Assembly (NCBI GenBank): GCA_028564675.1
Contig: JAOVVO010000096.1
Coordinates: 62,001-126,000 of the forward strand
DNA length: 64,000 bases
From: Onchocerca lupi
Lineage: Eukaryota; Nematoda; Chromadorea; Rhabditida; Onchocercidae
Direction of reading: 5' to 3'
In this document: positions 12,411 through 25,297 of the stretch, in pieces
Numbering within the stretch: the first letter of the stretch is position 1
Layout: each line of letters begins with the position of its first letter
Translations under genes and position numbers: made by a program
The notes under the pieces: model-generated
The model's database searches: none
Seen by the model: the letters and a program-made list of their open reading frames with translations, nothing else
What the model was told of the DNA's origin: nothing

Positions 12411-12884
12411 TTAGTATCTTATGCAACCATTTGAGTATTTGTTTCGTAGCATAATTCGATGAAAGGCAGCTGCCTCATAAAAAGCATTTGTGAAGTGTTT
12501 GTTAAGTATGCAAAATCCACTGATATTTTGTCGATGTTGACATTGATTAATTGGTTTCTCGTTGATACCTTTCAGCCATTGCCAGCCGTGCATCCTGAAA
12601 TCTGGCAGCAGCTCGATCTATGCCGAAATGCGCAACTGAGTTGTACCGGAATGCAAGCGATTGTAATCGCGTGATTGCTGAGCACGGAATCGTATTTGAC
12701 TCTGATCAGCTATTTCTCGTTGACATCTTTTAGCTACCCTTAATCGTATTCACAATCGTGCATTCTGAAGTCTGACTGTACGTCGCTCTGCTTGCATTTG
12801 AACCATTCTTTGTCTTCTTTGCATTTCTTCCGCCTTGCGAGTACGAAGATTCATGTTTCATCTTTTACGATTTCTGTGAGGCAT
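12411..12884 (-). pseudogene. Decayed Arg/Gln/Glu-rich repeat ORF, possibly Helitron-related
   Basis: A minus-strand coding relic starts with an ATG at 12884 (MPHRNRK) and then carries three internal stops and at least one likely frameshift. The translation is rich in Arg, Gln and Glu, with phrases such as RRQRMVQMQAERR and RVAKRCQREIADQ. A related phrase, ARLAMAERYQRE, appears in another frame near 12,560, so the unit seems to repeat. Arg-rich repeats of this style are found ahead of the Rep/helicase part of some invertebrate Helitron proteins; this link is inference and no Rep or helicase motif was seen. The sequence at 12,285-12,345 includes CTAGT, compatible with a Helitron 3' end, but that is weak. 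Confidence 0.4.
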
Positions 12885-15800
12885 TATTTGGATGAAATAA
12901 AGTAGGTGAATTGCACTCGAACTGTTCTCAAAATTGAACTTAAAGTTGAATTTGAACTTGAATTTGCACAATTGAATTGTTGGATTGTTGTTACTGCTGT
13001 ATCACTCCGAATTTCAATCTGCTCCTGTACTTTATCGATGTAGAAGATCCGAAGTTGAACTTAAACTCCAGCTCCAAATACTGTCCTTTTAAATCCTTTC
13101 AGGGCTCCTCCCCCTTAACTGATCTGTCGCCTTTTGATTAGTTAACCTCACTTTGTTTATCTGTGAATCGAAGTGTTTTGACGATAAACATGTTTATCCT
13201 TTCAGCTTGAAAGTGAGAGGAAGAGAGAAAATATTATCAAAAGAAAAAAACATGTATCAAAAAAAAAAAAATACCTGCTACACGTAATCACAAGTAAAAG
13301 AAAAATTATCTATACAGAAACATGCGTCCATCAATTGCAAGTTGTTTCAAAATTTCAAGCGATCGGTGAAAAACTTTCGGAGATTTAAAAATTAGAACAG
13401 TGAATATTTATATTTTTACTTTATAGATGTTATATTATTAAGGATATCTTTTACTGATACAACTGTTGGCGCAATTCCGAGTGTTGAAAAAATAAATGCA
13501 ATATTATTTTGTTCCTTTTTTTTTTCGAATTATTATTTTTTCGTTTTTCAAATTTATGGTTATTGAACAGTAATGTAAAAATTTGGATATCCCACTTTTC
13601 TTTTCTTGACATCATCTCCTTAAGATAATAAGGAAACTTTTCAATTAATGCTTATTTTTCATTCTTTTTAATAGCTTCATTTAATGTTTGAAAATATTTT
13701 ACAACTTTCTCTCAATACCGAAAATGTTCCTGTCTTAAAAAAAAAAAAATTTCTTCCATCTATTTAGTTAATGTTCAGGATTTATAAATAAACCTTGAAC
13801 TTTAATCATTTTTCTTTGTATCATTTTCCCGTTCATTGCAATTCCATTCACTCTTTTATTCAATTGCTAAGAAGAAATAACACAATTAAGCTTTCAAGAA
13901 TAATGAAATATATTCTAAATAAAATTAAGTCTAGTGAAACATTTAATTCCTTTGCCTTTTTTTTCATCTATCTACACTTAAAATGTGTTAATGTTTTTTT
14001 AAATGCTTCCGGAATGCTTTCCATGTACTTGCCGGATAACTACCAAACTTTTTAAATGGTTACCTAGCACATACATGGAAAGGTAAGTCCAATCAAAATT
14101 ATAATCTGTTTTAATAACAAACAATTTTTTTCACTTATTTTTTCACAGCAATGCGAAATTTATCGAATGAAACGAATTTGATACGTCTGCAACAGTTTAA
14201 ACTTTTTCCGAATTCATTTCAAAATTGTATAAGATTGTGCTACATAAATTTAATTAATCCTTCGAGGTTAAGTCATGACTTGGCTCAACTTTATGGCAAC
14301 TATAGTTAATTTGGCCTAGAATTAAACTAGTGATTATGTGTTTTGAGTATTCAGATTTTGTACATCTGCATTACTTTAAATTTTTTTTTCTAGCAAAGGA
14401 ATAGCCTTTTATAATTTAAGATCTAAATACAAGCGTATCAAGAATACATTAAAATTTGGGAAATATTCATTGATACATTTTGAGGATTAATCTGATGGAC
14501 ATCGTAAAATTTTGCAGAAAGAAAAAAGTTTAGCTTTTATTTTATGCATAGATGAAATATGACGCAATTGTTAGCCTTATCTTTTCAATTATGCAAACAT
14601 TTTAGCTGATCTTATCAACAAAAGGAGCATTAACAACCACTTAATTACCCTCCTTTTGATAATTTTAGCTAAATTTAGCATTTAGTAACGGATAAATTAA
14701 CAGTGGTTCAAAAATTTTCAAGTTTAGTAATCTTATTCATATATTGCTTGCATCATTTTATGCATGCATTGATCGGACATGATTGCGATTCAGAATTGAA
14801 ATACGTTTCTTTAGATATTGCAGAAAAAAAAAATTAAAAACTATTCAACAAATTCTTTTCAAACAGTTCTTCCTTTCTGAATAAATAATTAAAAATGCAA
14901 GGACACCATTCACAAGCATTTATATTCAAATATAAGGTAAGAAATTTTTCACGAAAAAAAGAAAAGAAAAGAATGAAAATTCTATTTTCTCTTTCTTTTT
15001 GTCATCATTTCTTTTTTTCTTTTTTTTTTGTTTCATAGAAATTTGAATGCTATGAGTTCAATGTTAAACGATATTTATTCTTTTCACTTTAAAACTATGA
15101 TAGGTTTAAAGATGTTCTCATCATTCTAAAACAAAAGTTGAATGCTAAATTTACACTTTTTCTGCAGCAAAGAAAAAAAAAGAAAAAAACTGTGAACTTA
15201 AAAAAATGAGAAAGAAGTTGTTTAAAATTTGTTTCCGTATAATTTTATCCTCATATTTTTCTGAATTTATAAAAAATTGTTATAAAATTCAATGGATGGA
15301 AATACAAATTCAGTGAATTATATCGTCAATGCTAAAACGATTTCATGTCAAATGCTATCATACATATATATATATATTTTTTTTTCAGAAATATTCTCAG
15401 CACTAATTAATATTTTAATTAATTTATTTTCAAATTTCTGCTAGTTTTACAAATCATTTATTATCATCAATATGCTTCAGGAATAACGTTTTCAAGACTT
15501 GTGCTAATCATTCTCGCTGATATGAAATCATCAGAATTGGATAAATCGATTTCTATCATTTTTTGTAACAAAAAGAAGAAGTAAAAAAGGAAGTGAAATT
15601 GTGCTTTTCTTCATATTTCTTCTTCGTTTTTTGTTTTTTTATTTTTCATTTTTTATTTTTTTTAGAAAATCTGAAAAGTTAAAAAACAGAAACGAAAGCT
15701 TTTTTTTTCTTCATTTTTCACAAGTGTGTAAATACTAATACACTCTCTGTTACGTACGTATGCAACAATGATAATCGTTAAATATTCTCATTTATATTTA

Positions 15801-18777
15801 GCCATATTTCGGTGTGTAAAATTCGATTTGAAAAAGGCTAGAGAAGAATCGAGAGAAAGGGAAATTCAAGAATTGAAAGCAGAATTTACGTCATCTTATG
15901 CTGAAATTGCTTTCTCTCAGTGTTTAGATGAAATGGCAATTGGACCATATGGATTTTACTTTGTGGCTTTAGAATGCAAGGCTTCATTATATCAAACTAT
16001 AATCATTCTTTAATTAACTATCAGCAATATTTGATTGATTTGTGAAAGAATTTTTTGAAATTTCTTAAAATAATATTAAAATTATTAGCGATCACTTGTA
16101 TTTATCATTAATGAATTACTAATTATATAACAATTACTAATGATTAGTAACTTAACACTTTTTTTTTACACAATAAATTGCTTTAAGTTTAATTATTCGA
16201 AATATATGATTGCTAAAATTCATTTTTTGTCAGTATTGATTGAGAAAAAATGAATTCGAGACCATATTTTTAATTTGAATTTTTTTAAATTTTTTAAAAA
16301 AAAGAAAAAACAGCATTTGTTTTCATTTTTAGTGATAATCATAATTAATGCATTATGCTTAAAAAAATTTAGAATATTATAAATCATTTATTGAATCAAT
16401 TTGTACAGGAAGTTTATGATCAGAAAATAATTCCAGCCAAATATCTTTTCAAAATTATTTGATAATTAACAAGTAATGTCAAATATAACAGTCAAAGATA
16501 TAGATTCTAATAATTAACGATCTGAAAATAGAAATAACAGAAATTATTAAATAAAGAAAACTTCTTAAGAGCCGAAACTTAGCCATAAAAAATTTTGCAT
16601 TAATTAATGCTAACGAGAGATTTTGATGGTCATATTTCTTTGTATAAAAAAATTTAACAATGATGACTTGCTAGATGGCATAATTATCTATCAGCATCCA
16701 ACTAATTCTTTTCACAGTTGGCACTACAGTGACATTTCAAACATTTCGAAATCAATTTGAGATAAACTTTTGAATTCAATCAAAAATTTAAAAATTGAAG
16801 ATTTGATTTCTTGATGATATCATTTCATATAATCAGTCACGAAATTGATATTTATTATCATTGGAGCAATCAGCCAAATAGAGCTTAAGTGGAAATTGCA
16901 TGCTAAGAGTTGGAGAAATGAATGAATTAATCTATAAATGAATCATTGAATATGTAAATATTGACAAGAACGTCGTTAATTAAATAAATGAGTGAAATTG
17001 GCAAGAAAAGAAGTGAATAAGTAATTGTTTATACGAAATTTGATTATTCGACAAATTATTTCAAAATATAATAAATATTCTCGAAAGAAATCTTAATTAT
17101 TCTAATGATATTGAATGCTTCAATTCTATTCCTGCTATTTACCTGAATTGCGATAATTGCTTTATCGACTATTTTTAGGCTGTTAAAAGTTATTAATTTT
17201 CAAGTTATAATTTTTTTTATATCAATTTTACTCCTATTATATTTAATATCCGTTGAAATTTAAAAATTCTATCATTTTTTTATCTCTTAATGGATGCCAA
17301 AAGTAAGGAATTCAAATTTTACAAAAATCAATATTTCTGCGATACCAGTAATAAAATCTGGCAGAAATTTTTAAAAATTTTTGTTGAATTAATAGATTTC
17401 ATTTTGCGAATCTTTTTTAAACATTCTTTTCTCTGTATGCATTATAAGATATTTCTTTTTCACTCACAGACAAAAAAAAAAAAAAAAAAAAAACAGTCAA
17501 TAAATTTGAAATGTGTCCGGAAATGGCAGGAATTATAAAGTGCTCAGGAATCTCATCCTTCAAATTATGTAGCCATTTTTTTCTTCAGGCAATTTTTTAG
17601 TTAATTAGGGAGAGATAATGGTTGTGGAAAAGTCGAAGAAGACGACGACAAGATCGTTAAAATAGTTTTAAATCTTTTTTTTTTTTTTTTGAAATGTTCA
17701 TTCATAATTTTCTAAAAATGGAAAGTGAAAAGGAGAAGTAAAGTGTCATTGAAATTATAAGAAATCGATTGCTTCAACTAGTTTTTGGCAAGACAAATTT
17801 CCGAATTCAAAATTAATGTCTTGATGAAATTTGTCTGATAACTTCTCAAAACGAATACAAAAGTTTTAGATTTGAAAAAAAATTGCCAGGAGGTATGATA
17901 ACTTCTCGTTATTTGTATTTAAATCATTTTTAAATTTAAGTTTAAAAAATTCTCGACTTACTTTTCTTTTGAGTATTTTTGATTGATTTGCTATTTAATT
18001 TTATAAATTTTTTATATAAAAATGAATATGTGTATGTGTGTATGTGAATATATATATTATTGATTCATTTATAACTACATTTTTTTTGTTTTTTAAAGTT
18101 TATCCATTTATTTCAATATTTGTTAAATTCGAAAAATTCAACTTTTAGGAAGTTATTTAACAAAAATAATCTTTTTTTTTTCCTGTAATTGTATGATTTC
18201 AGTTGCATTTCACAATTTTCTATTATTATTCGTTAAAATTGATAAAAGTTGACAAATGAAAAAAAAAAAAAGAAATACTAGGCCAACTGGGCTTGATCTT
18301 TATAGCTTATAGCTGGGCATTTTTACATCTAGATAGATAATCAAGATTTAAAGAGATAAATGAGGATAAGTGAGAAAAAATGCAAACGAATAGAAAATTT
18401 TTTTTAATGGAACTATAGACCACCCATTTCTGCTCATTCTCCTTTTGTTGCTAAATTTTTCCTCTGCTTTTTTTATTGCTTTTTTACTTTTCACCCAAAG
18501 TTTTCATTCTTTTAAATTATCACTCATTCGAAAAAAAAAAAAGTACTTGCTAGCTAGCATTGCAGTAAATAATGAATAGGAATTAATAATTGACAGATTA
18601 GAAATTTCAAAATAATTCCATTATCAGGATGAATTGAATTTCATGCAAGATGATAAGATATTAAACTGAAGTATATTTCGAGCATTCCTATAATAGATTT
18701 CTTTTATAGTTATATGGTAACTTGGAAGCTATTATTGATTTAGTTTAAAAATAGCTTCAGACTTGGTCATTCAAATT

Positions 18778-18779
<2 letters not shown>

Positions 18780-18813
<34 letters not shown>
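18780..18813. repeat. Poly-T tract, about 34 nt
   Basis: Uninterrupted T run in the gene-poor region; length likely uncertain in the assembly. Confidence 0.85.
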
Positions 18814-18815
<2 letters not shown>

Positions 18816-21800
18816 TTCTACTCCCAAAGATGTGGTCGTCAAGGAATTAAAAAAAATAGATTCCTTAGGGATAATTTCAATACTCATAGCATAATAAAAG
18901 AACTAGAAATTTTTGGAATATGAAATTCAAATATTTTTTTCAAAATTTATTATTTTAATATCAAAAATGCTATTTAATCATTATTCGTTGTCGTCCAATT
19001 ACTAAAACTGGAAATTTTTTTATTTTTCTAAATTTATCAAAAAGATTTACTTGGTAAATTATCATCATCTTTTTAAGATTATTCTCGAGAGGTAGATGAT
19101 AACAAAGATTGACATAGTAATTTCCTTCTTCAAGAAGATATTCAAGTATGGTGCTAAAGCATCAACCTTCACTGAATGATTTTTTATAAATTATTCTAAA
19201 TGCTTTGGTCGAGAATGAAAATATATTTAGAGCATATGCTTGTCTTCCCAAGCATCCTCTTCAACTTTACCAGATTATTCATCCAATTTGTTATGAAAAC
19301 TTTTGTTATACCCATGGTAATTACTTAATTTGAAAATTTCATCGCGATATATGAGTGGTAACATCGAGAGTCAATTTGCCGAATATTTCTCAAACAGATT
19401 ATCGGGTAATTTCGATATTTCTTTTTTTTTTTTTATTCAATTCCATAAAAGTTTTTGGTGCAATCAAACGTTGGCTTCAGACAATCTTATGTAAAATAAA
19501 TGTTTGAAATTTAAAATTTCAACAATTTTGGTATAATCGACGAATTTTTCCTTTTCCAGTCCTTTTTTAGATGAGATTTAGAATTTTTGACAAATGTGAA
19601 AAAATAGAAAAATTTTTCCAAGTTTTTAAATTTTGTGAATCTGAAAAAATTTTTCGAGTGATTGTTTATAAGATTGCAAATAAATTTTCAATCATTAATA
19701 ACTCTCTATTGATTAGGAAAAAAATTCTTTTTTTTTTTTTTGTTAGCAATTCATTTATTAATCGAAAAATTTGATAACATAGGAAAATTTAGTATTCCGG
19801 AAAAACTTTTTGCAATAATTTTCTTCGGAATTATTTATGAATGAAACTATTATTAATTTTATTTGGATCTGAATTTGATTTTTTCAGGAAAGTTGTAAGC
19901 TTAAATTTGGAGGAAAGATAAATATAGCATAAACATAATTTGAATTAGATATAGCAATGATGAAATCGTTGGAATTGCAATTTTTCAATTAGCAAATTAG
20001 GCTTTTAAGTCCAATTTGGCAAATTTTCATCACATAAGCTCTTAATAATGCATGTCTGTGCCAGCTTGCAATTGTGCCTCTTTTTTTTCAGTCTAATATA
20101 CTTCCAATTTTTGATTTCTATTTCTATTTCTTTTTTTATTCTATTTTTTTTTCAAACAGATTTCTGCAAATTGTTTTTCTCATTTTTTATTTATCTTTCT
20201 TTTACAGAGTGTTTAGATGTATTTACAATAAACAACAAGAATGAATTGACGTCAGAACGGCGAAGTAATTTACTTCAAAATGATTAATCTTTCTCTCTTC
20301 GACTATCATATTGAAGCAATTTTGTGAGGAAAAAAATTAAAAGCTAAAATTATTCATAAATTCCATAATATTACATAATTTAAAAAAAAGAAAAAACTCT
20401 TTTACCACTTTTTTCAAATGTTTATTCATTGCACGCAATAACAGTTTAACATTCGAAATTACTATGATATTGAAGTAGTATTTTTTTAATTTAAATTTTA
20501 AAATTACTTATTGCTGAATTTTGAAAACAAATTTTATCAAAATTATTGAATTGAATGATTTGAAAATTTATTAACACGCTAAGAATAGCAACAATGAAAT
20601 TGACGTATATGTTTATAAATGCAGTTTCATTGTTTTACACATCTTTTGCATAGAATATTGACAGTTATAAAATTTAAAGCATTTTTTGTGCAACTTATTT
20701 TTGAGATGCATTATGCGAGAAAAACTTCAATTTTAATAAAATTTTAATAAATAAAAATAGAGAAATATCAATACTTGAATTTGTTTTTCGATCACTGAAT
20801 GAAGTTACAAATTTGCTTTTTCTTCTAATCGATCAGATCGCTGAGAAAGAAAACACAAACAAAAAATTAAACACAAACACAACTTTGTAACGGACATACC
20901 AGTTTGTCATATTTTTCATTAATTTTTGAACTTAATTATCTGACCAAATTAAAAAGTATACCATTTCATTTACCAATTTCATTTCCCAATTTTTCTCCTT
21001 TTTTTTTTTTCATCTTAAATTAACCTTATTTCATTATAATTTCATAGAAATACATTGTAGTCATTTTGGTATTAAGAAATAAATATTTATTGCTTTAATG
21101 TTATTAATATGTTTTAAATTTTCGTTGCTGAAATTAAAGTCTAATATAAAATGGCAAAATTGAAGGACAATGAAAAGTTATTAAATGACAGAATAACGAA
21201 AATTGTTCTTTAAACTTGATCATAAGATTGAAAATGTTTCATACATTTCCAGTCTATCATCCATATTTTCGTGCTAACTGCAAATTTAAATTTTTAAAGT
21301 GAAATAAATATATTATACTCTTAAACTGAAATGAATACTTCACTGGACTATATTTAATATGTTTCAATTTTCGCTTGCATTTTACTTCTTTTTTTTTCAC
21401 AGAATGCTTTTTTCAAAATTTTGAAACTAATTCGTGAAATTTAAAAAAATCAAAGTTCAATTTTTGGGAAGGAGCCATTTTCTGCTTGTTTTCTTTTTTT
21501 CATTGAGTTACATCATATTTGTTGATGTATTTTTCATCTTTGAGCGTAGAATAAGCCCATTAGCACCATAAAAGTCGAAGTTTTCAAGCATAAGGAAGCA
21601 AAAGATGAGTGGATAAAAAGAAAGACCCCATTATAAAAAACTGGTCTAGAAAGCCTAAGCATAATTGGGCTGTTTTCTATTTTTATTGAATAATGCAATA
21701 AGCTTAATGCATCTTAGGTTTTGTTAATCAACATCTTTGCAAACTATAAATCAAATGCTAAATTCTAGTCTCCGAAAGTTAATGATGTTTTGTTCGCTGC

Positions 21801-24800
21801 ATAAATTATTTGATTGATATTATAATTGAATAGATTAAATTGAATAATTTGACAGCTGATATTATCAATTTATCGCAAAAATTAAATTCCGCAGAATTTC
21901 GGATTACTACATATTCCCGCAATTTGTATGTTGCATTAAATGATCGGATAATCATAGTGAACCATCTGAATATATCGTTAATATCCAGATACCTATTATT
22001 ATGTCAGTAATGATAGATAAGATAGATAGCTGTTATCACTGTAAAAAAACAGCTAAGCTAGTTCAGTTCTTATTCCAATTTTTTGCAAACTGAGCCTAAA
22101 ATAGTTTGAGAATTAATTTTATCCCATGTAAGGCCGATAAATAAATTCTACTCAGGCTTAAGCCTCATGCCTTCTTATTCATTTATTCCAGTTTAATCAT
22201 TCATTCATTCATTCATTTATATCTATTCTGCATATATTAATTTGGTACGTATAAACAATATCTGAATTGTAATTCTTATAATTTCAGTCGAAATTTCAGC
22301 TGTGAGTGTGAAAATATCTTTACTTTGATTTTTTTCTTTTCAAATTCAATCACATTTGTATTAGTTTGATATATTCACCTGACATATGTTCAGTAACCAT
22401 TTGACATATTTAAATGATTTTGAATCTTTTTTATTTCTTATTTTTTCAAAAGGCATTCTAAATTTAAAATCACTACAGCAAAATAGTCAAGCACTGAGCC
22501 GCTTTTTATCATCCCATTTTCTCCAATATCTTCTATCCTAGCCCTTGCGATTTTTGCGCTAATGTTCCAGCTGCATAATTCTTGCACCACCTGTATATAC
22601 CATCTGGCTAATAATACCTCAGGAAAGTTGTTAGAAAATATTTTTATATCAATTTTCAAAATTCTTTTCAACTTGAGAAAGAGAGGATGAAGAATTGGTT
22701 GATTTGATATAAGATACCTCCTAAATTCTTTTGTCATTTCTTCTGCTTGATTCTTTTCATTTAACTATTGCTATCACCATGTTTAGATTTTTATCTTCCA
22801 TTTTAATTAACTTTTAGTTTATTTGAAAGAATCTATCAAATCAATAACAAAATTTTCATTAATTTATTTTCTGCATTTATAAATTAGACGATTAATGAGA
22901 TTTCGGTTGGATGGATTAACAACAATTTATGAATCTATATGATAGCTAAATCTTCTACATCAACTTGTTTACAATGAATTTAATTATTCGTTACAATAAA
23001 AGTACATATTTCATTATGTTTATGAAATCAGTGATACTTCTTTTTTATCACGAATCATATAAAGTCAAATATTGCAATGAAATTTTATCACCACACGTTG
23101 CTGATCAAATTTCCATTTATCTTTATACCATTATTAATACCACAAGATATAAGAGCATTCCATGTATTACGAAATTACAGTATATTTTCTTGTCGAATAT
23201 AAGACTTGATGAAATAAATCATGAAGTAAACAAAATAACATATATGTTCAAACTTTTGATAATTATATCGAGAAAAAGATAAAGAATTGCTTCGTTGGAA
23301 TAGGAAAAGTGATAATAATGGTGTCAAAGAACAATGGTACATATTTCGGAAATTTGAAATGAGGCTGGAAGGCATTCTTTCAAAATGTTCACACCTAAAA
23401 GTAAGTCATTTATAAATTTTGATGTTCATATCAATTAATGAATTGAACGAAATCGCTCAATTCTAAGTTTCATTGAAAATTATCTTTGAGTTGAACGTGA
23501 TAGTGTTATAATTTTCGGGAATTTTCGGAAAATTCTTAGGAAATATGTAACAGAATATTCTTTTTTGTTGCAGTTAACTCGGGTAATTAACTGACGAAAT
23601 CGATTAATCGAGAATATAGCGCAATCAATCAATAAAAAACGTTTTTCTTAGAGAAGCAGGAGCAGCAGAATATCTGACTGGTTGGTTGTCGAGTTCAAAG
23701 GAAGAATAACGACCCCTGTTAATAAAAACCCTTTTGGGGTGAAAGGAGAGGAGAGGTAGGAATGAGGGTATTGTGGGAAGGAACAGTAACGTAAGCATGA
23801 GTAACAAAATCTTGGCATGAAAGCTAAAGCGTGGAAGAAAGGAGACAAAGGTGAGGGTTGAAAATGTACTTAGTGATCGAATGGGAAGATGGAATTTATA
23901 AGTGATGAATCACGATTAATATGACTGGTATTGAATATTTTTATATTATAATTTCGGTTTCCCAACGATGATTTTTTTGTAATCAGATGATAAGTTGAGA
24001 AATTAGATAGTTTCACATTATGAATGCAGTATTATGATTTATACTGATTAATTGTGTTTAATTAAATCTCTATTTATCCTTTTTTATATCAAGCAGTTCA
24101 TTCTTAATTCATTATTTTATTCCATTCAATCAATTTGAATAAAGAAAAAAAATAATAATTTGTTATCTTTTGCAAATTTTTATTTAAATTTCACAAGTAT
24201 GTGGCAAAAATGTAGAAAAACAAAAAAAAAAGGAAGAAGGAAAACAATTTTATTGAAAGATTTTCATTTTCTATTTTATGTTCAGAAGCGAACTATTGAT
24301 TAGTTTGCATTTCTTTAAAGAAAGAATTAATTTGGATGAGCAAGAAAAAAAAAAGATTCAATTAAATAAGATATGGTAGCAAGAATATTTCAAGCATAGA
24401 TTAAAAAAATTTTATGCAACATTTCCAGTTTTAATCATCGACTCTTTACGGTGCACATGATATTCAAGTGTGTTTCATAATTCAAGTTACGAGTTAATTC
24501 GTCAGTAGTCTTACATTTTGCAAAATAATTTCAGATTTTTGGCTTTTCCAGGTTATAAATTTGAATTTCAAACTTATTTTTGACTTAAATTAAAGTTTGG
24601 AATTCCAAATTGAAATATATATTTTTGAATTCGTTTCATTATAATTTAAATAGAAATTATCTTCAACAGAACAGTGGCAAATACATCAACATTAGATTTA
24701 AAAATGTCCAATTGACGTTGGATCGATTACGAGCACGTTTATATGCCTAAAAAGCACTTACTTAGTTATTAAATGGCACAAAAAAACGGGAAACTTCATC

Positions 24801-25216
24801 CTCAGTTTATTACTTACCTATACTTAACATGCTCGAGAACATTCTTTACAGTAAATTAATTAATGAATTTTGTGTATTAAGATATTTTCAATAATAGTTA
24901 TTAAAGACGCAAATTTTTTAGGCTTTGATATAAATTTATTCGAATATTTCAAATAAATTCTCATATAATTTTTATAATATTCTCTTCTATCATCAATCTT
25001 CGAAAGTTAAAAAAACTTCAATTAGAAAATTGAAATCACTTTAAGAATTCATAAAAATTAAATATTTTCATGTAATAATTTCAAAAAAAAATTGATTTAT
25101 AATATATTTATTATTTGAATTTTTTTTCGTTTCATGATAAACTAATTCATTATTAATCAGATGATAAGTCATTCATAAGTGAATGTTATGACAATCACAT
25201 GCGATTGTTGTACCAT

Positions 25217-25297
25217 TGTCATCATCATCGTCATCATCATTGTCATCATCATCATTATTATTATTATTATTATTATTATTAATATCACCATCATCAT
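25217..25297. repeat. TCA/TTA trinucleotide microsatellite
   Basis: Tandem TCA/TCG units change into about ten ATT/TTA units and then return to ATCACC/TCATCA. The open frame across it is a poly-Ser then poly-Leu artefact of the repeat, not a gene. Confidence 0.85.

Noticed and set aside
14894..14935. Short plus-strand ATG segment ending at GTAAGA
   Set aside because: Its phase does not fit the open segment at about 15,803, the only candidate next exon, so no gene model could be supported.
23625..23848. Two overlapping minus-strand frames, Leu/Pro-rich
   Set aside because: Two frames open over the same bases with no recognised motif; probably a locally GC-richer non-coding patch.
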